Below, piece after piece: positions 1-9,001 of a DNA stretch of 45,045 bases. The DNA lies in NCBI RefSeq assembly GCF_022711995.1, contig NZ_JALAHI010000136.1, positions 1 through 45,045 of the forward strand, read 5' to 3'. A model generated the notes under the pieces. The model had not been told where the DNA came from, did not search any database, and saw nothing but the letters and a program-made list of their open reading frames with translations. Origin of the DNA: Enterococcus sp. Its GTDB lineage: Bacteria; Bacillota; Bacilli; Lactobacillales; Enterococcaceae. Within the stretch, counting starts at the first letter, position 1; every line of letters begins with the position of its first letter. The position numbers and the translations under genes are program-made.

Positions 1-1033
1 AAGTTAATGCCGCCTTTTGTTCATCAGGAGATCGGAAAAACTTCATTGTTCCAAAAGTATGTGTTTCTGTATTTTTAAATCCCTTCAAAGTCCATTCCGC
101 ATAACTATCTAGAACATAAACTTTTAAATATTCCTCATTGTATTTTTTTTGATCTGGATCCTGTATTTCTTTAATAGCTTCTGCAGCTCTTTGCACCATG
201 TCATAACTTAGGTCATCCATTTTTAGCTTCTTACATTGAGGATCTTTAAATAAATTTTTCACTTCGCTAATTATGTAGTCTGATTTCATCGGCGTAGACT
301 CTAATGTCCATTGAATGCTTGTGCTAATATTTTGAGCTTTAGCTTTGCTGGCATCAGGAATTGTAAGTGAAACATTTTCTAATTCTAAATCATATACGCC
401 ATTAACAAATTGTTCTCCGGTTGTATACATTACCGGTTTGTTTTCTTGTGTTAGTGTCACACTGTCCATTTTAGCTACTTCTTCTTTTCCAGTCTTTTCC
501 ACCTGGTTAGTTAGATCTTGTGGCTGAAATGGTTTTTCCCCGTCATTCATATTTCTTTTTACTTTATTTGTATTAGAATCTATTGAGATGGACATTCCTT
601 CAGTATCTTCGCCTATTTCACTATTTAGTTTGGCATAAAGTGTCCAGTCATTTGTACTTACCCGTCGTTTATCTTTTACGCCTATATTAAAAGTTTTTTC
701 GCTTGTTCGACTTTCCTCTGTACTTTTACTTTTTAAAGCATTGATAGTTTGTGAACCTACAGTATCCTCTAATTTTACAGAGCTAAAATCAAAGGTTTCT
801 GGCACATAAGAAATACCAAAATAACTATTATTGATTGTAGTTTTTTTGTTTAAGTCACTCGGTGGATTGGGATCGTGGCCCCCATTTTCTGATAAATTTA
901 GTTTTCCTTGAAGCGATGTAGTTGCTTCAGAAGGCTCCGGATTAGTATGTTCAGTCGCAGAAGCGTATGTACCACCTAATGCAAGCATACTACTCAAAGT
1001 AATTGCTTTTAGCACTGCCTTACTTACCCTCAT
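1..1033 (-). CDS. WxL-domain cell-surface protein, 3' end outside window
   Basis: A secreted, non-covalently wall-bound protein. 344 codons are visible and the frame is still open at base 1. Residues 1-27 form a signal peptide (MRVSKAVLKA, a hydrophobic stretch, then ASA). Residues 40-247 resemble the WxL domain, with the two diagnostic motifs DWTLYAKL (W130) and IQWTLES (W242). Most WxL proteins stop just after the second motif. This one continues for at least 95 residues, beginning with a charged helical segment (about 250-305) and then EWTLKGF, which may open another beta-rich domain. I chose the ATG at 1033 because AAAGGA lies 8 nt upstream of it; the in-frame ATG at 1042 abuts that site. 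No partner WxL or DUF916 gene is visible because the window ends here. Confidence 0.82.
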   Translation of the reverse strand, partial: MRVSKAVLKAITLSSMLALGGTYASATEHTNPEPSEATTSLQGKLNLSENGGHDPNPPSDLNKKTTINNSYFGISYVPETFDFSSVKLEDTVGSQTINALKSKSTEESRTSEKTFNIGVKDKRRVSTNDWTLYAKLNSEIGEDTEGMSISIDSNTNKVKRNMNDGEKPFQPQDLTNQVEKTGKEEVAKMDSVTLTQENKPVMYTTGEQFVNGVYDLELENVSLTIPDASKAKAQNISTSIQWTLESTPMKSDYIISEVKNLFKDPQCKKLKMDDLSYDMVQRAAEAIKEIQDPDQKKYNEEYLKVYVLDSYAEWTLKGFKNTETHTFGTMKFFRSPDEQKAALT

Positions 1034-1774
1034 TTGTTTCATCCTTTCTTTTATTCAAATTGACAAAAACAGTATAGCTGAGTCTCGTTTCTTCATTTTT
1101 TCATTTTTTTATAAATAGCTAGAACTATTTAAAAAAATATAAAATCTTCTCTCAACGGCTTAAAACAGCAAGTATAACTAGCTTCTTTATCAAAAGGTAT
1201 ACTTTTATCAAACGATGATACGCCTGCTATCTCTATTTATTTTCTTCAACTATTATTAGATCTTATTTAAACCACAAAACAATCCCACTGTTAATCAGCG
1301 GGCTGCGGGGTCGATTTCCCTATCCATTGGATGGTAAACTTACGAGGCTAGGACATCATTGACGCTAGGCAGCATTCGATAAGAATGTTCGTAGTTGCAT
1401 TTTTTCATTTTTTTAATTGGCATAAAAGGCGATAGAAATTCTCACCTCCTTTATTAACTTGCAGAATAATTACATGACTATCATTAGTCCCTATTCTTAG
1501 TTTTGCCAAAGGTTTCCTACTTACGCCATGGTTTGAGTGAATCAGCACAAAAAAAAGCACGTCTTCAAAAACATGAAAACGCACTTCTATTTCTTTATTA
1601 CAAACAACTCTTCTCGTTCTTCATTAATATCTACCAAAGGTTTTAAAATCACAAAAATAATGCTACTAGCAGATTTAAAATGTTGCAAAAAATCACTAGC
1701 CTCACTTAGTGAACTGAAACTATTCCCTATCAGGAACCAACTTCCAAGAAATAACGTTAGTAGCTAATCTTTTC
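1034..1774. other. gene-poor intergenic stretch
   Basis: About 740 bases without a convincing gene. It holds a possible minus-strand -10 (TATACT, 1071-1076) for the surface-protein gene and a small hairpin CCCACTG/CAGCGGG near 1286-1304. There is also a strong but orphan Shine-Dalgarno-like AGGAGGTGAG on the minus strand (about 1441-1450) that leads into only a 10-codon frame. A frame of about 59 codons opening at a minus-strand GTG (about 1590) ends just past that site but has no ribosome site of its own. A plus-strand frame at 1537-1767 is A-rich and has no Shine-Dalgarno. I recognise neither. Decayed genes or a small RNA are possible. Confidence 0.4.
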
Positions 1775-2890
1775 TCAAGCAGATAACCACTCAGATACCA
1801 TGATCTTAAGGATTGCAGCAATAGGTACTGCTAAAAACATCCCAACAATACCAAAATAAGCTCCGCCAATAGTTATGGAAACGATAATGATGATCGGATT
1901 GATATTTAATGCGCCACCCATGATCCTTGGGCCAATCACATTTCCATCAATTTGCTGCAAAACTAATAAAGCCAGAAGAATCGTGATTGCTTTACTTAGT
2001 CCTCCCGTAAATAATGTAACCAACCCGGTAATTAGCGATGCAACTATCGAACCAAAGTATGGAATCATATTACAAATACCTAAAAGTAATGCTAACGTAA
2101 TGGCATACTTTATTTGAAAAAGAGATAAAATGATTGTAGATAAGAACCAGATGATACATGCATCTAAAAATTGAGAGCTAATAAATTTATAAAAAACCAC
2201 ATGTGTCGTATGGATCCATCTTTTCGAATTTTCAAATACGGTTTTTGACATTAATTTCTGAGCGACTAACGAGACAAAGCGGAATATCGAATCTTTGTAA
2301 ATCAAAACATAGATAGAAACCACAATCGATAAAAAACTATTCAAGACAAAACTTGACAGATTTTTTGTAAGTCCCCCTAATGATGAAACAACTTGTAGCC
2401 AGTTTGAAGAAAGATTATCCGTTGAAATCTGATTCGTGATTTCTGATAAAAATTGCTCAAGAGGAACTTGTTTTAAGATCCCTCTTTCCTCAAGTTCTTG
2501 GGTGTATCTAAGCACTGTTTCTTGAATTTGTGGAATTGCTGCTATCAAATCGTTGATATTTTTAATGATTAAGGGAATCAAGTAACTTAATAAGATAAAC
2601 AAAAGAAAGAGAATCGATAGATACAATACGAGAATACTCAAGGAGTGACTAGCCGATTGAATCCCTCGAATCGGAATTTTTTCCAATAAAATTTTAAAAC
2701 GATTTTGTAATCCGCTCAGCAAATAGGCAATAATAAAGCCTAAAATAAACGGAGACAAAATATGTAAAAATCCACCTAAGTGATTGAGTACTATCTGATA
2801 GTTTAAAATGATTAATGTTGCAATGATGATACTCATACAAAAGATAAATTTACTTCCCCACTGATTCCAATGGACATTTAACTTTTTCAT
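1775..2890 (-). CDS. AI-2E family transporter-like membrane protein
   Basis: A 371-residue polytopic membrane protein of the PerM/YtvI/TqsA superfamily (AI-2E transporter family). Members of this fold export small solutes or act as antiporters; the substrate here cannot be read from sequence. Visible are two N-terminal hydrophobic segments (about 15-65), another near 85-110, a soluble helical region (about 110-200) and a cluster of C-terminal segments. The C-terminal part includes the family-typical run from PYFGSIVAS through GNVIGPRIMGG. Length is normal for the family. ATG at 2890 is preferred over the TTG one codon earlier because GAGGTG sits 5 nt upstream of the ATG. It is a single gene with no clear operon partner. 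Confidence 0.85.
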   Translation of the reverse strand: MKKLNVHWNQWGSKFIFCMSIIIATLIILNYQIVLNHLGGFLHILSPFILGFIIAYLLSGLQNRFKILLEKIPIRGIQSASHSLSILVLYLSILFLLFILLSYLIPLIIKNINDLIAAIPQIQETVLRYTQELEERGILKQVPLEQFLSEITNQISTDNLSSNWLQVVSSLGGLTKNLSSFVLNSFLSIVVSIYVLIYKDSIFRFVSLVAQKLMSKTVFENSKRWIHTTHVVFYKFISSQFLDACIIWFLSTIILSLFQIKYAITLALLLGICNMIPYFGSIVASLITGLVTLFTGGLSKAITILLALLVLQQIDGNVIGPRIMGGALNINPIIIIVSITIGGAYFGIVGMFLAVPIAAILKIMVSEWLSA

Positions 2891-3343
2891 CAAGTCACCT
2901 CAAATTTCTATTCTTTTATTTTCTCATCTTTCTATGAGATTTTTTTCAAGAGTTCCTACCTATAGAATGATAGGATAACAATTTCATATTTGGTAAATAA
3001 ATCAAATTCAATGACTCGGCTCTTTTCAATGAATTTCGCCTGTCACTTCTTATTTATGTGCTTTTAAGCAAGTGTTTGTTCTTTTCGATCAACTCTAGGA
3101 GAAATATTCTTCGCTGACAGTTTGCCTTTCTTACCAACCTTTCGAGGGTTCATTTCGTAATAAGGTATAGCTAGAATAGCTGCAGTGGTAGCAGCCCTAG
3201 TATCTGTTCTCTTTTGCTTGACGATAATCATACCGCTCAGATGTCCGCTTTTGCACATTCATTTACAGATAACTATTATTTGTGTGCTTATATCTGCAAT
3301 TAATCATACTAAAGAATCTGCTCTTTAAATAGCCCTTTCTTAT
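2891..3343. other. intergenic, only a doubtful 64-codon frame
   Basis: The stretch between the feo terminator and the AI-2E-like gene. A minus-strand frame at 3064-3258 would give a basic 64-residue peptide (from MCKSGHLSG to KEQTLA). It has no Shine-Dalgarno and no family I recognise, and a second overlapping frame starts 4 bases earlier. I therefore do not call it a gene. It could be a remnant. Confidence 0.3.
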
Positions 3344-3374
3344 AAAAAAACAGCTAGGCATTTCTGCCTAACTG
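3344..3374 (-). terminator. terminator of the feo operon
   Basis: On the minus strand, CAGTTAGGCA-GAAA-TGCCTAGCTG forms a 10-bp stem with one mismatch, followed directly by seven T. It lies about 60 bases after the stop of the FeoB-associated protein. Confidence 0.88.
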
Positions 3375-3430
3375 CTTCACTCATCCTCGCTAGTCACTTA
3401 ATAAAACTGGCGTTAGATTCATGGATGATT

Positions 3431-3562
3431 TTAGATTTTCTCTTCATGCTTTACCGGACAGCTTTGATGGCAATCGGAACAACTGCCTTTTTTGACCATT
3501 CGATAAAGGACTTTTCCTGCATAGCCAAAGATCACTAGACTTAAAAGAATCGTTGCAATCAT
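3431..3562 (-). CDS. FeoB-associated Cys-rich membrane protein
   Basis: A 43-residue protein with one N-terminal membrane helix (about residues 2-20, IATILLSLVIFGYAGKVLY). A short basic linker follows, then a cysteine cluster CSDCHQSC (C28, C31, C35). This is the signature of the FeoB-associated Cys-rich family, small proteins coded directly behind feoB that are thought to assist or gate Fe(II) uptake; a metal-binding role for the cysteines is inference. Its ATG overlaps the feoB stop by 4 bases (ATGA), so translation is probably coupled. It is the last gene of the feo operon. Confidence 0.9.
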   Translation of the reverse strand: MIATILLSLVIFGYAGKVLYRMVKKGSCSDCHQSCPVKHEEKI

Positions 3563-5694
3563 TTTTCGCCTCCGACTACTTGTAATAGTGGTGAATTTTT
3601 TTGTTGGGGTCTCTTTATCAAAGCAAACAGCAACAAGCCAAGAACAATCAATGCTGCCAAGGTTCCTACTGTCAGTTGTCCGCCTTCAAAGAAGACATGC
3701 CCGAATTGGTAAACAATTAGACTTGCGCAATAAGCCAGTCCACACTGGTAACTAATAGCCAACCAAGTCCACTTGCTATCCCCCATCTCACGATGGATCG
3801 CGCCAATCGCTGCAAAACAAGGGGCACACAATAAGTTAAAAATCAAAAAGGAGTAGGCGGCTACTGCGGTGTAATCGCCTCGCAGCACTTGCCAGATTTC
3901 GGTGCCGTTTTCTGACACACCACTTTGGCCGTATAAAATCCCAAACGTGCCGATAACATTTTCTTTTGCCACCAACCCTGTAATGGTGGCCACGGCACCT
4001 CGCCAAGTGCCCCAGCCTAGGGGCGCAAAAATCGGCGCCAACAAACGGCCGAAAAAGGCTAAGATGCTCTTTTCTTCCCCTACTCGATCAAAGGTAAAGT
4101 TGTAGCTAGAGGTAAACCAGATAAAGATACATGCAACGAAGATGATCGTTCCGGCTTTTTTGATGAAAGCTACTGCTCGATCAATCGCGCTTTTCAACAC
4201 GGTTCCTAGTTGCGGCAAATGATAGGCAGGCAATTCCATGATAAAGGGTGCTGGATCCCCGGCAAAAAGAGCGGTCTTTTTCAGTGCAATGCCTGATAAA
4301 ATAATGGCTCCCATCCCAATGAAGTAAGCCGATGGTGCGACCCATGAGCTTCCGGGAAAGAACGCCCCGGAAATCAATGCAATGATTGGCAGTTTGGCAG
4401 AGCAAGGCATAAAAGTCGTAACCATGACTGTCAAACGGCGATCTTTTTCATTTTCGATGGTTCGGCTAGCCATGACCCCTGGAACCCCACAGCCAGTAGC
4501 GATCAGCATCGGAATGAAGGATTTCCCAGATAAGCCAAACTTGCGAAACAAACGATCCATCACAAAAGCGATTCGTGCCATATAGCCGCAATCTTCTAAT
4601 AAAGCCAAACAGAAGAACAGGACAAAGATCTGCGGCACAAAGCCGAGGACTGCCCCCACGCCTGCTACGATCCCATCTTGGATCAATTCTTGGAGCCATT
4701 GTGCCACTTGCCATTGTTCCATCAAGCGTTGTAGGGTATCCGGTACCCAACTGCCAAATAACACATCATTGACCCAATCTGTGCCCATCGTGCCTATTGT
4801 TTGGATGGATAAAAAGTAGATTCCCCACATGAAAAAAGCAAAAATCGGTAACGCCAATATGCGGTGGGTCAAGACACGGTCGATTTTATCACTTAAGGAC
4901 AAACGATATTCCTCTTCCTTGATCGTCGCTAGATTCAACAACTGCTGAATGAATTCATACCGTTCATTTACTATAATCGCATCACTGTGCTCGTCAAAAA
5001 TCATTTCCGTAATTTTGATGATTTCCGCTAATTCTTTTTCATTGCTGGGGGTCAAAGTGACTTGTTGACGAATCAATTCGTCACCTTCAAACAGTTTGAT
5101 TGCAACCCACCGACGTTTGCTTTCAGAAATTTCTTCGGGCAAAAGGGCCTTGATCTCTGCTAAGGCAGCCTCTAACCGGGAATCATAGACAACCACTGAG
5201 TCGCCATTTCCGGCTTTTTTCTTTCCGGCATCGATCAGCTTATTCAGTCCGTGTTGTTTCAAGGCACTGATGCCCACAACCGGTACGCCTAAGCCATAGG
5301 CTAGCTTCTCAAAGTTGATTTGGATCCCTTTTCGCTTCAAAAGGTCGATCATATTGACCCCCACCACTGTTGGCAACTCCATTTCCAGTAATTGCAAAGT
5401 GAGATAGAGGTTTCGTTCCAAATTTGTGCCATCAACAATATCTAAGACAGTATCGATGGGGGCTTCTGCCAAATAGTTTCGGGAGATCACTTCTTCAGGG
5501 GTATAAGGGGATAAAGAATAGATCCCCGGCAGATCCTGGATCGTGATTTCTTTGGCTTTGCGGAGCTTTCCTGATTTCCGTTCGACTGTCACTCCCGGCC
5601 AGTTTCCTACGGTTTGCTTGGCGCCAGTCAGCTGATTGAAGGCACTTGTTTTGCCGCTGTTGGGGTTGCCAACTAATGCGAATTGATAGTTCAT
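3559..5694 (-). CDS. feoB: ferrous iron transporter FeoB
   Basis: The main Fe(II) permease of the cytoplasmic membrane, 711 residues, a normal length. The N-terminal G domain has G1 GNPNSGKT (9-16), the FeoB-typical VGNWPGVTVE (about 29-38), G3 DLPG (54-57) and G4 NMID (114-117), followed by the helical spacer. The membrane part begins near residue 275. It carries the conserved segments GYMARIAFVMD and FIPMLIATGCGVPG, with the Cys-containing gate motifs found in both Gate domains, and a Gate-type PCFAAIGA near the C-terminus. Its start codon overlaps the feoA stop (ATGA) and its stop overlaps the next gene, giving a tightly coupled three-gene operon. Confidence 0.98.
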   Translation of the reverse strand: MNYQFALVGNPNSGKTSAFNQLTGAKQTVGNWPGVTVERKSGKLRKAKEITIQDLPGIYSLSPYTPEEVISRNYLAEAPIDTVLDIVDGTNLERNLYLTLQLLEMELPTVVGVNMIDLLKRKGIQINFEKLAYGLGVPVVGISALKQHGLNKLIDAGKKKAGNGDSVVVYDSRLEAALAEIKALLPEEISESKRRWVAIKLFEGDELIRQQVTLTPSNEKELAEIIKITEMIFDEHSDAIIVNERYEFIQQLLNLATIKEEEYRLSLSDKIDRVLTHRILALPIFAFFMWGIYFLSIQTIGTMGTDWVNDVLFGSWVPDTLQRLMEQWQVAQWLQELIQDGIVAGVGAVLGFVPQIFVLFFCLALLEDCGYMARIAFVMDRLFRKFGLSGKSFIPMLIATGCGVPGVMASRTIENEKDRRLTVMVTTFMPCSAKLPIIALISGAFFPGSSWVAPSAYFIGMGAIILSGIALKKTALFAGDPAPFIMELPAYHLPQLGTVLKSAIDRAVAFIKKAGTIIFVACIFIWFTSSYNFTFDRVGEEKSILAFFGRLLAPIFAPLGWGTWRGAVATITGLVAKENVIGTFGILYGQSGVSENGTEIWQVLRGDYTAVAAYSFLIFNLLCAPCFAAIGAIHREMGDSKWTWLAISYQCGLAYCASLIVYQFGHVFFEGGQLTVGTLAALIVLGLLLFALIKRPQQKNSPLLQVVGGEK

Positions 5695-6158
5695 TCCTCT
5701 ACTCCTTTTTCAACAAAAACAAACGCAGCTTCTTGTTTTCTCAATGACAGCTCATAGCCTCTGATACGAATTTCGATCGGGTCCCCCAAAGGAGCCAGCT
5801 TAACGACACGGATCGGAACATTTTTTGTGATGCCCATGTCCATCAATCGTCGTCGCAATGCGCCTGTCGTTGCGATCTTCGCCACATTGCCCCATTCTCC
5901 TACTTGCAGTTGATCTAGGGACGTCAAAACAGTCTGTTGTTTTTTCTCCGATACTTCAATTTGTGCCATGACACTTGCATCGAGAGCGATTCGATTGTCT
6001 TGATGCAGGATGATGCCGCTCTTACGACTTTTTTGAACCATGAGAATTTCAACGCCGACACGCAGGCCCAAATCATTTAAGTGCGCCGTAATATTCTTAG
6101 GTGTTGCGATCGCTTCGATTTGATAGATTCTGGAGGCCTCTGTTTGCGCCATTTTCAT
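5691..6158 (-). CDS. feoA: FeoA protein with two FeoA (SH3-like) domains
   Basis: A 155-residue cytosolic accessory protein of FeoB. Typical FeoA has one SH3-like domain of 75-80 residues. Here two are fused: residues about 10-72 (weakly conserved, NDLGLRVGVEI) and about 78-150 (well conserved, with LRRRLMDMGI, PLGDPIEIRI and ELSLRKQEA). The first copy resembles the metal-sensor C-terminal domain of DtxR-type repressors as much as FeoA. AAAAGGGG lies about 9 nt before the ATG. It is the first gene of the operon, 50 bases downstream of a Fur box. Confidence 0.93.
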   Translation of the reverse strand: MKMAQTEASRIYQIEAIATPKNITAHLNDLGLRVGVEILMVQKSRKSGIILHQDNRIALDASVMAQIEVSEKKQQTVLTSLDQLQVGEWGNVAKIATTGALRRRLMDMGITKNVPIRVVKLAPLGDPIEIRIRGYELSLRKQEAAFVFVEKGVEE

Positions 6159-6207
6159 GATTTTTTACCCCTTTTGTGAAAAAATTCTAGACTTTTTTCT
6201 TGTTAAT

Positions 6208-6222
6208 TGAGAATGATTATCA
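6208..6222 (-). promoter_or_regulatory. Fur box of the feo operon
   Basis: TGAGAATGATTATCA matches the Fur-family 7-1-7 consensus TGATAATNATTATCA at every defined position but one. It lies just downstream of the -10 hexamer, so binding would block initiation when iron is replete. The close relatives PerR and Zur use similar boxes, but the iron transport genes favour Fur. Confidence 0.85.
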
Positions 6223-6224
6223 TT

Positions 6225-6253
6225 ATAATAGTGCGATTTATCAACAAAGTCAA
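6225..6253 (-). promoter_or_regulatory. feo promoter (-35/-10)
   Basis: Read on the minus strand: TTGACT (6253-6248), a 17-base spacer, then TATTAT (6230-6225). The initiation site would fall inside the adjacent Fur box. Confidence 0.65.
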
Positions 6254-6399
6254 TCTTTTTTCAACATCGAAATTGAAAGTTCGTTCACAATTCGATTTTT
6301 TTTTACACACCACCACTGTATATTCTCGCTTCGAATTCACAATAAAGCGCGATTTTCTGGGAAAAATCACTGTTTTTCGCTTGTATAAAAACCAGATAG

Positions 6400-6446
6400 A
6401 CACTATAAATTGTGTATGTTTTTTTCACAAGCACAATATGTAGTGT
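6400..6446 (+). promoter_or_regulatory. tandem NrdR boxes
   Basis: Two 16-base palindromic boxes, ACACTATAAATTGTGT (6400-6415) and GCACAATATGTAGTGT (6431-6446). Their starts are 31 bases apart, three helical turns. Sequence and spacing match the known NrdR repressor site in front of ribonucleotide reductase operons. Box 2 ends 7 bases before the -35 hexamer. Confidence 0.93.
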
Positions 6447-6453
6447 TTTTTCG

Positions 6454-6481
6454 TTGACTTTCTCCTAGACTTATTTATACT
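6454..6481 (+). promoter_or_regulatory. nrd operon promoter
   Basis: TTGACT (6454-6459), a 16-base spacer and TATACT (6476-6481). Transcription would start near 6488, about 30 bases before nrdH. Confidence 0.8.
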
Positions 6482-6517
6482 AGATTTATAACCATTACTG
6501 TCATGGAGGAAATCATT

Positions 6518-6742
6518 ATGAATATTAAACTATTTTCAAAAAATAACTGTATGCAATGTAAAATGGCTAAACGCTTTTTAAGCGATAACCATATTTCTTT
6601 TGAAGAAATCAATATCGACAACCAGCCTGAAGCAATTGAGTTTTTGAAAGAACAAGGATTCCAAAGTGTTCCAATCATCACTTCTGATGCACAAACAATC
6701 ATTGGCTTCCGTCCCGATCAATTACGTCAATTGGCCAGCTAA
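6518..6742 (+). CDS. nrdH: NrdH glutaredoxin-like redoxin
   Basis: A 74-residue cytosolic thiol-disulfide carrier that reduces class Ib ribonucleotide reductase using thioredoxin reductase. The active site CMQC is at residues 11-14, followed by KMAKRFL. The NrdH/glutaredoxin landmarks VPII (cis-Pro) and IGFRPDQL appear in the C-terminal half. ATG at 6518 is chosen because GGAGG lies 8 nt upstream; an in-frame ATG five codons earlier would overlap that site. It is the first gene of the NrdR-controlled operon, followed 99 bases later by nrdE. Confidence 0.95.
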   Translation: MNIKLFSKNNCMQCKMAKRFLSDNHISFEEINIDNQPEAIEFLKEQGFQSVPIITSDAQTIIGFRPDQLRQLAS

Positions 6743-6841
6743 GTAGTCTTTTAACCAATGTGTTTTTGGAGGATTTGTCAGTCGTAAAGACCTGCAGATC
6801 CTTTTTTATACGATCAAAACAAGAAAAGAGGTTGCCTTTCT

Positions 6842-9001
6842 ATGAGCTTAAAAGAAATCAAAGATGTAAGCTATTTTAAATTGAATAATGAGATCAACCG
6901 CCCCGTCGATGGACAGATCCCTCTACATAAAGATAAAGAGGCCTTAGCGGCTTTTTTTAAAGAAAATGTTGAGCCAAATACGATGACTTTCCCTTCGGTC
7001 ACTGACAAAATCAATTACTTGATTGAACATGACTACTTAGAAGAAGCATTTATTCGGAAGTATCGTCCTGCGTTTATCGAAGAACTTTATCAGTTTTTAT
7101 CTGAACAAAATTTTACTTTCAAGTCCTTTATGGCAGCATACAAGTTTTATTCCCAATATGCGTTGAAAACCAATGATAGCACAGCCTATTTGGAAAGCTA
7201 TGAAGACCGTGTGGCATTCAATGCCCTCTATTTTGCAGATGGCGATGAAGAATTGGCTTTGGCTTTGGCAGATGAAATGATCTATCAACGCTATCAACCG
7301 GCAACCCCTTCTTTCTTGAATGCTGGTCGTAAACGTCGAGGAGAACTGGTTTCTTGTTTCTTGATCCAATTGACCGATGATATGAATGCGATCGGTCGGG
7401 GCATCAATTCCGCATTGCAACTTTCTCGGATCGGCGGCGGCGTGGGCATTACGTTGTCGAACTTGCGGGAAGCTGGGGCACCTATCAAAGGGTATGAAGG
7501 AGCTGCCAGCGGTGTGATGCCGGTCATGAAATTGTTCGAAGATAGCTTTAGCTACTCCAATCAGCTAGGTCAACGTCAAGGTGCGGGTGTCGTCTATCTG
7601 AACGTGTTCCATCCAGACATCATTAGTTTCCTGTCTGCCAAAAAGGAAAATGCGGATGAAAAAATTCGGGTCAAAACCCTTTCTCTTGGCGTGATCGTAC
7701 CGGATAAATTCTATGAATTGACCCGGAAAAATGAAGATATGTATTTATTCAGCCCTTATAGTGTCGAAAAAGAATATGGGATTCCATTTTCTTACATCGA
7801 CATCACCAAAGAATACGATAATTTAGTGATGAACCCTAAGATTCGTAAAACCAAAATCAAAGCTCGGGATCTTGAAAATGAAATCTCCAAATTGCAACAA
7901 GAATCCGGCTATCCTTACATTATCAATATTGATACGGCCAATCGTTCCAACCCGATCGATGGCAAAATCATTATGAGTAACCTTTGTTCCGAGATCTTGC
8001 AAGTGCAAGAGCCTTCAGTGATCAACGGCAAGCAAGAATATGAAGTGCTGGGTACCGATATCAGTTGTAATCTTGGTTCAACGAACATCGTCAACTTGAT
8101 GGATAGTCCTGATTTTGGAAAATCCGTTCGTGCCATGACTCGTGCATTGACTTTCGTTACAGATGCCTCTGACATCGACGTTGTTCCTTCTATTCAAAAT
8201 GGGAATGCATTGAACCATACGATTGGTTTAGGTGCGATGGGCTTGCATACCTACTTTGCCAAAAATCAAATGGAATATGGTTCTCCTGAATCACTGGAAT
8301 TCACAGATATCTACTTCATGTTGTTGAATTATTGGACATTAGTAGAAAGCAATGCCATTGCCAAAGAACGGGGCGAAGTGTTCCATAACTTTGAGAAATC
8401 CGCCTATGCAGACGGCAGCTATTTCACCGACTATATTACCGGAAAGTATCAACCACAATCGGAACAAATCAAATCACTATTTGATGGGGTCTTTATTCCT
8501 TCTGGAGAAGATTGGGCGGCATTGGCAGAAGCAGTCAAAAAAGACGGCTTGTACCACCAAAACCGTTTAGCGGTTGCACCAAATGGTTCCATCTCTTATA
8601 TCAATGATACTAGTGCCAGCATCCATCCCATCACACGAATGATCGAAGAACGCCAAGAAAAGAAAATCGGGAAGATTTACTATCCTGCGCCTTACTTGAG
8701 CAACGATACGATTGGTTACTATCGTTCAGCCTATGATATGGATATGCGTAAAGTCATAGATGTTTATGCCACGGCACAAAAACACGTGGACCAAGGAATG
8801 AGTATGACTCTCTTCATGCGTTCAGAGATTCCAGAAGGCCTTTATGAATGGAAAGAAACCAGCAAGCAGACAACCCGTGACTTGAATATTCTGCGCCATT
8901 ACGCGTTCCACAAAGGAATCAAATCGATTTACTATGTACGGACCTTTACGGATGACGCAGAAGAAATCGGCAGCAATCAATGTGAAAGCTGTGTGATTTA
9001 A
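6842..9001 (+). CDS. nrdE: class Ib ribonucleotide reductase, large subunit
   Basis: The 719-residue catalytic subunit that reduces ribonucleoside diphosphates to deoxy forms. The active site N380-x-C382-x-E384 (NLCSEI) holds the thiyl radical. The redox pair is C172 (VSCFLIQL) and C409 (ISCNLGS). The mobile C-terminal pair is C714/C717 (CESCVI), re-reduced by NrdH. The long N-terminal ATP-cone of class Ia enzymes is absent, as expected for NrdE. Ribosome site AGAGG lies about 10 nt before the ATG. No nrdI, the flavodoxin needed to load a Mn2 cofactor in many class Ib systems, is seen between these genes or nearby. Confidence 0.98.
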   Translation: MSLKEIKDVSYFKLNNEINRPVDGQIPLHKDKEALAAFFKENVEPNTMTFPSVTDKINYLIEHDYLEEAFIRKYRPAFIEELYQFLSEQNFTFKSFMAAYKFYSQYALKTNDSTAYLESYEDRVAFNALYFADGDEELALALADEMIYQRYQPATPSFLNAGRKRRGELVSCFLIQLTDDMNAIGRGINSALQLSRIGGGVGITLSNLREAGAPIKGYEGAASGVMPVMKLFEDSFSYSNQLGQRQGAGVVYLNVFHPDIISFLSAKKENADEKIRVKTLSLGVIVPDKFYELTRKNEDMYLFSPYSVEKEYGIPFSYIDITKEYDNLVMNPKIRKTKIKARDLENEISKLQQESGYPYIINIDTANRSNPIDGKIIMSNLCSEILQVQEPSVINGKQEYEVLGTDISCNLGSTNIVNLMDSPDFGKSVRAMTRALTFVTDASDIDVVPSIQNGNALNHTIGLGAMGLHTYFAKNQMEYGSPESLEFTDIYFMLLNYWTLVESNAIAKERGEVFHNFEKSAYADGSYFTDYITGKYQPQSEQIKSLFDGVFIPSGEDWAALAEAVKKDGLYHQNRLAVAPNGSISYINDTSASIHPITRMIEERQEKKIGKIYYPAPYLSNDTIGYYRSAYDMDMRKVIDVYATAQKHVDQGMSMTLFMRSEIPEGLYEWKETSKQTTRDLNILRHYAFHKGIKSIYYVRTFTDDAEEIGSNQCESCVI

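Noticed and set aside
1286-1330. tRNA-like or toxin-antitoxin RNA pattern (GCGGGGTCGATTTCCC, orphan AGGAGG nearby)
   Set aside because: The T-arm does not pair properly and there is no acceptor or anticodon arm. No Fst-like toxin peptide can be read after the AGGAGG.
1537-1767. Plus-strand 76-codon frame starting with GTG
   Set aside because: No ribosome site, A-rich low-complexity start, no recognisable family.
3064-3258. Minus-strand 64-codon basic frame
   Set aside because: No Shine-Dalgarno and no known family; noted only in the intergenic entry.
6207-6443. Open frames on both strands between feoA and nrdH
   Set aside because: They run through a well-defined promoter, Fur box and NrdR boxes.
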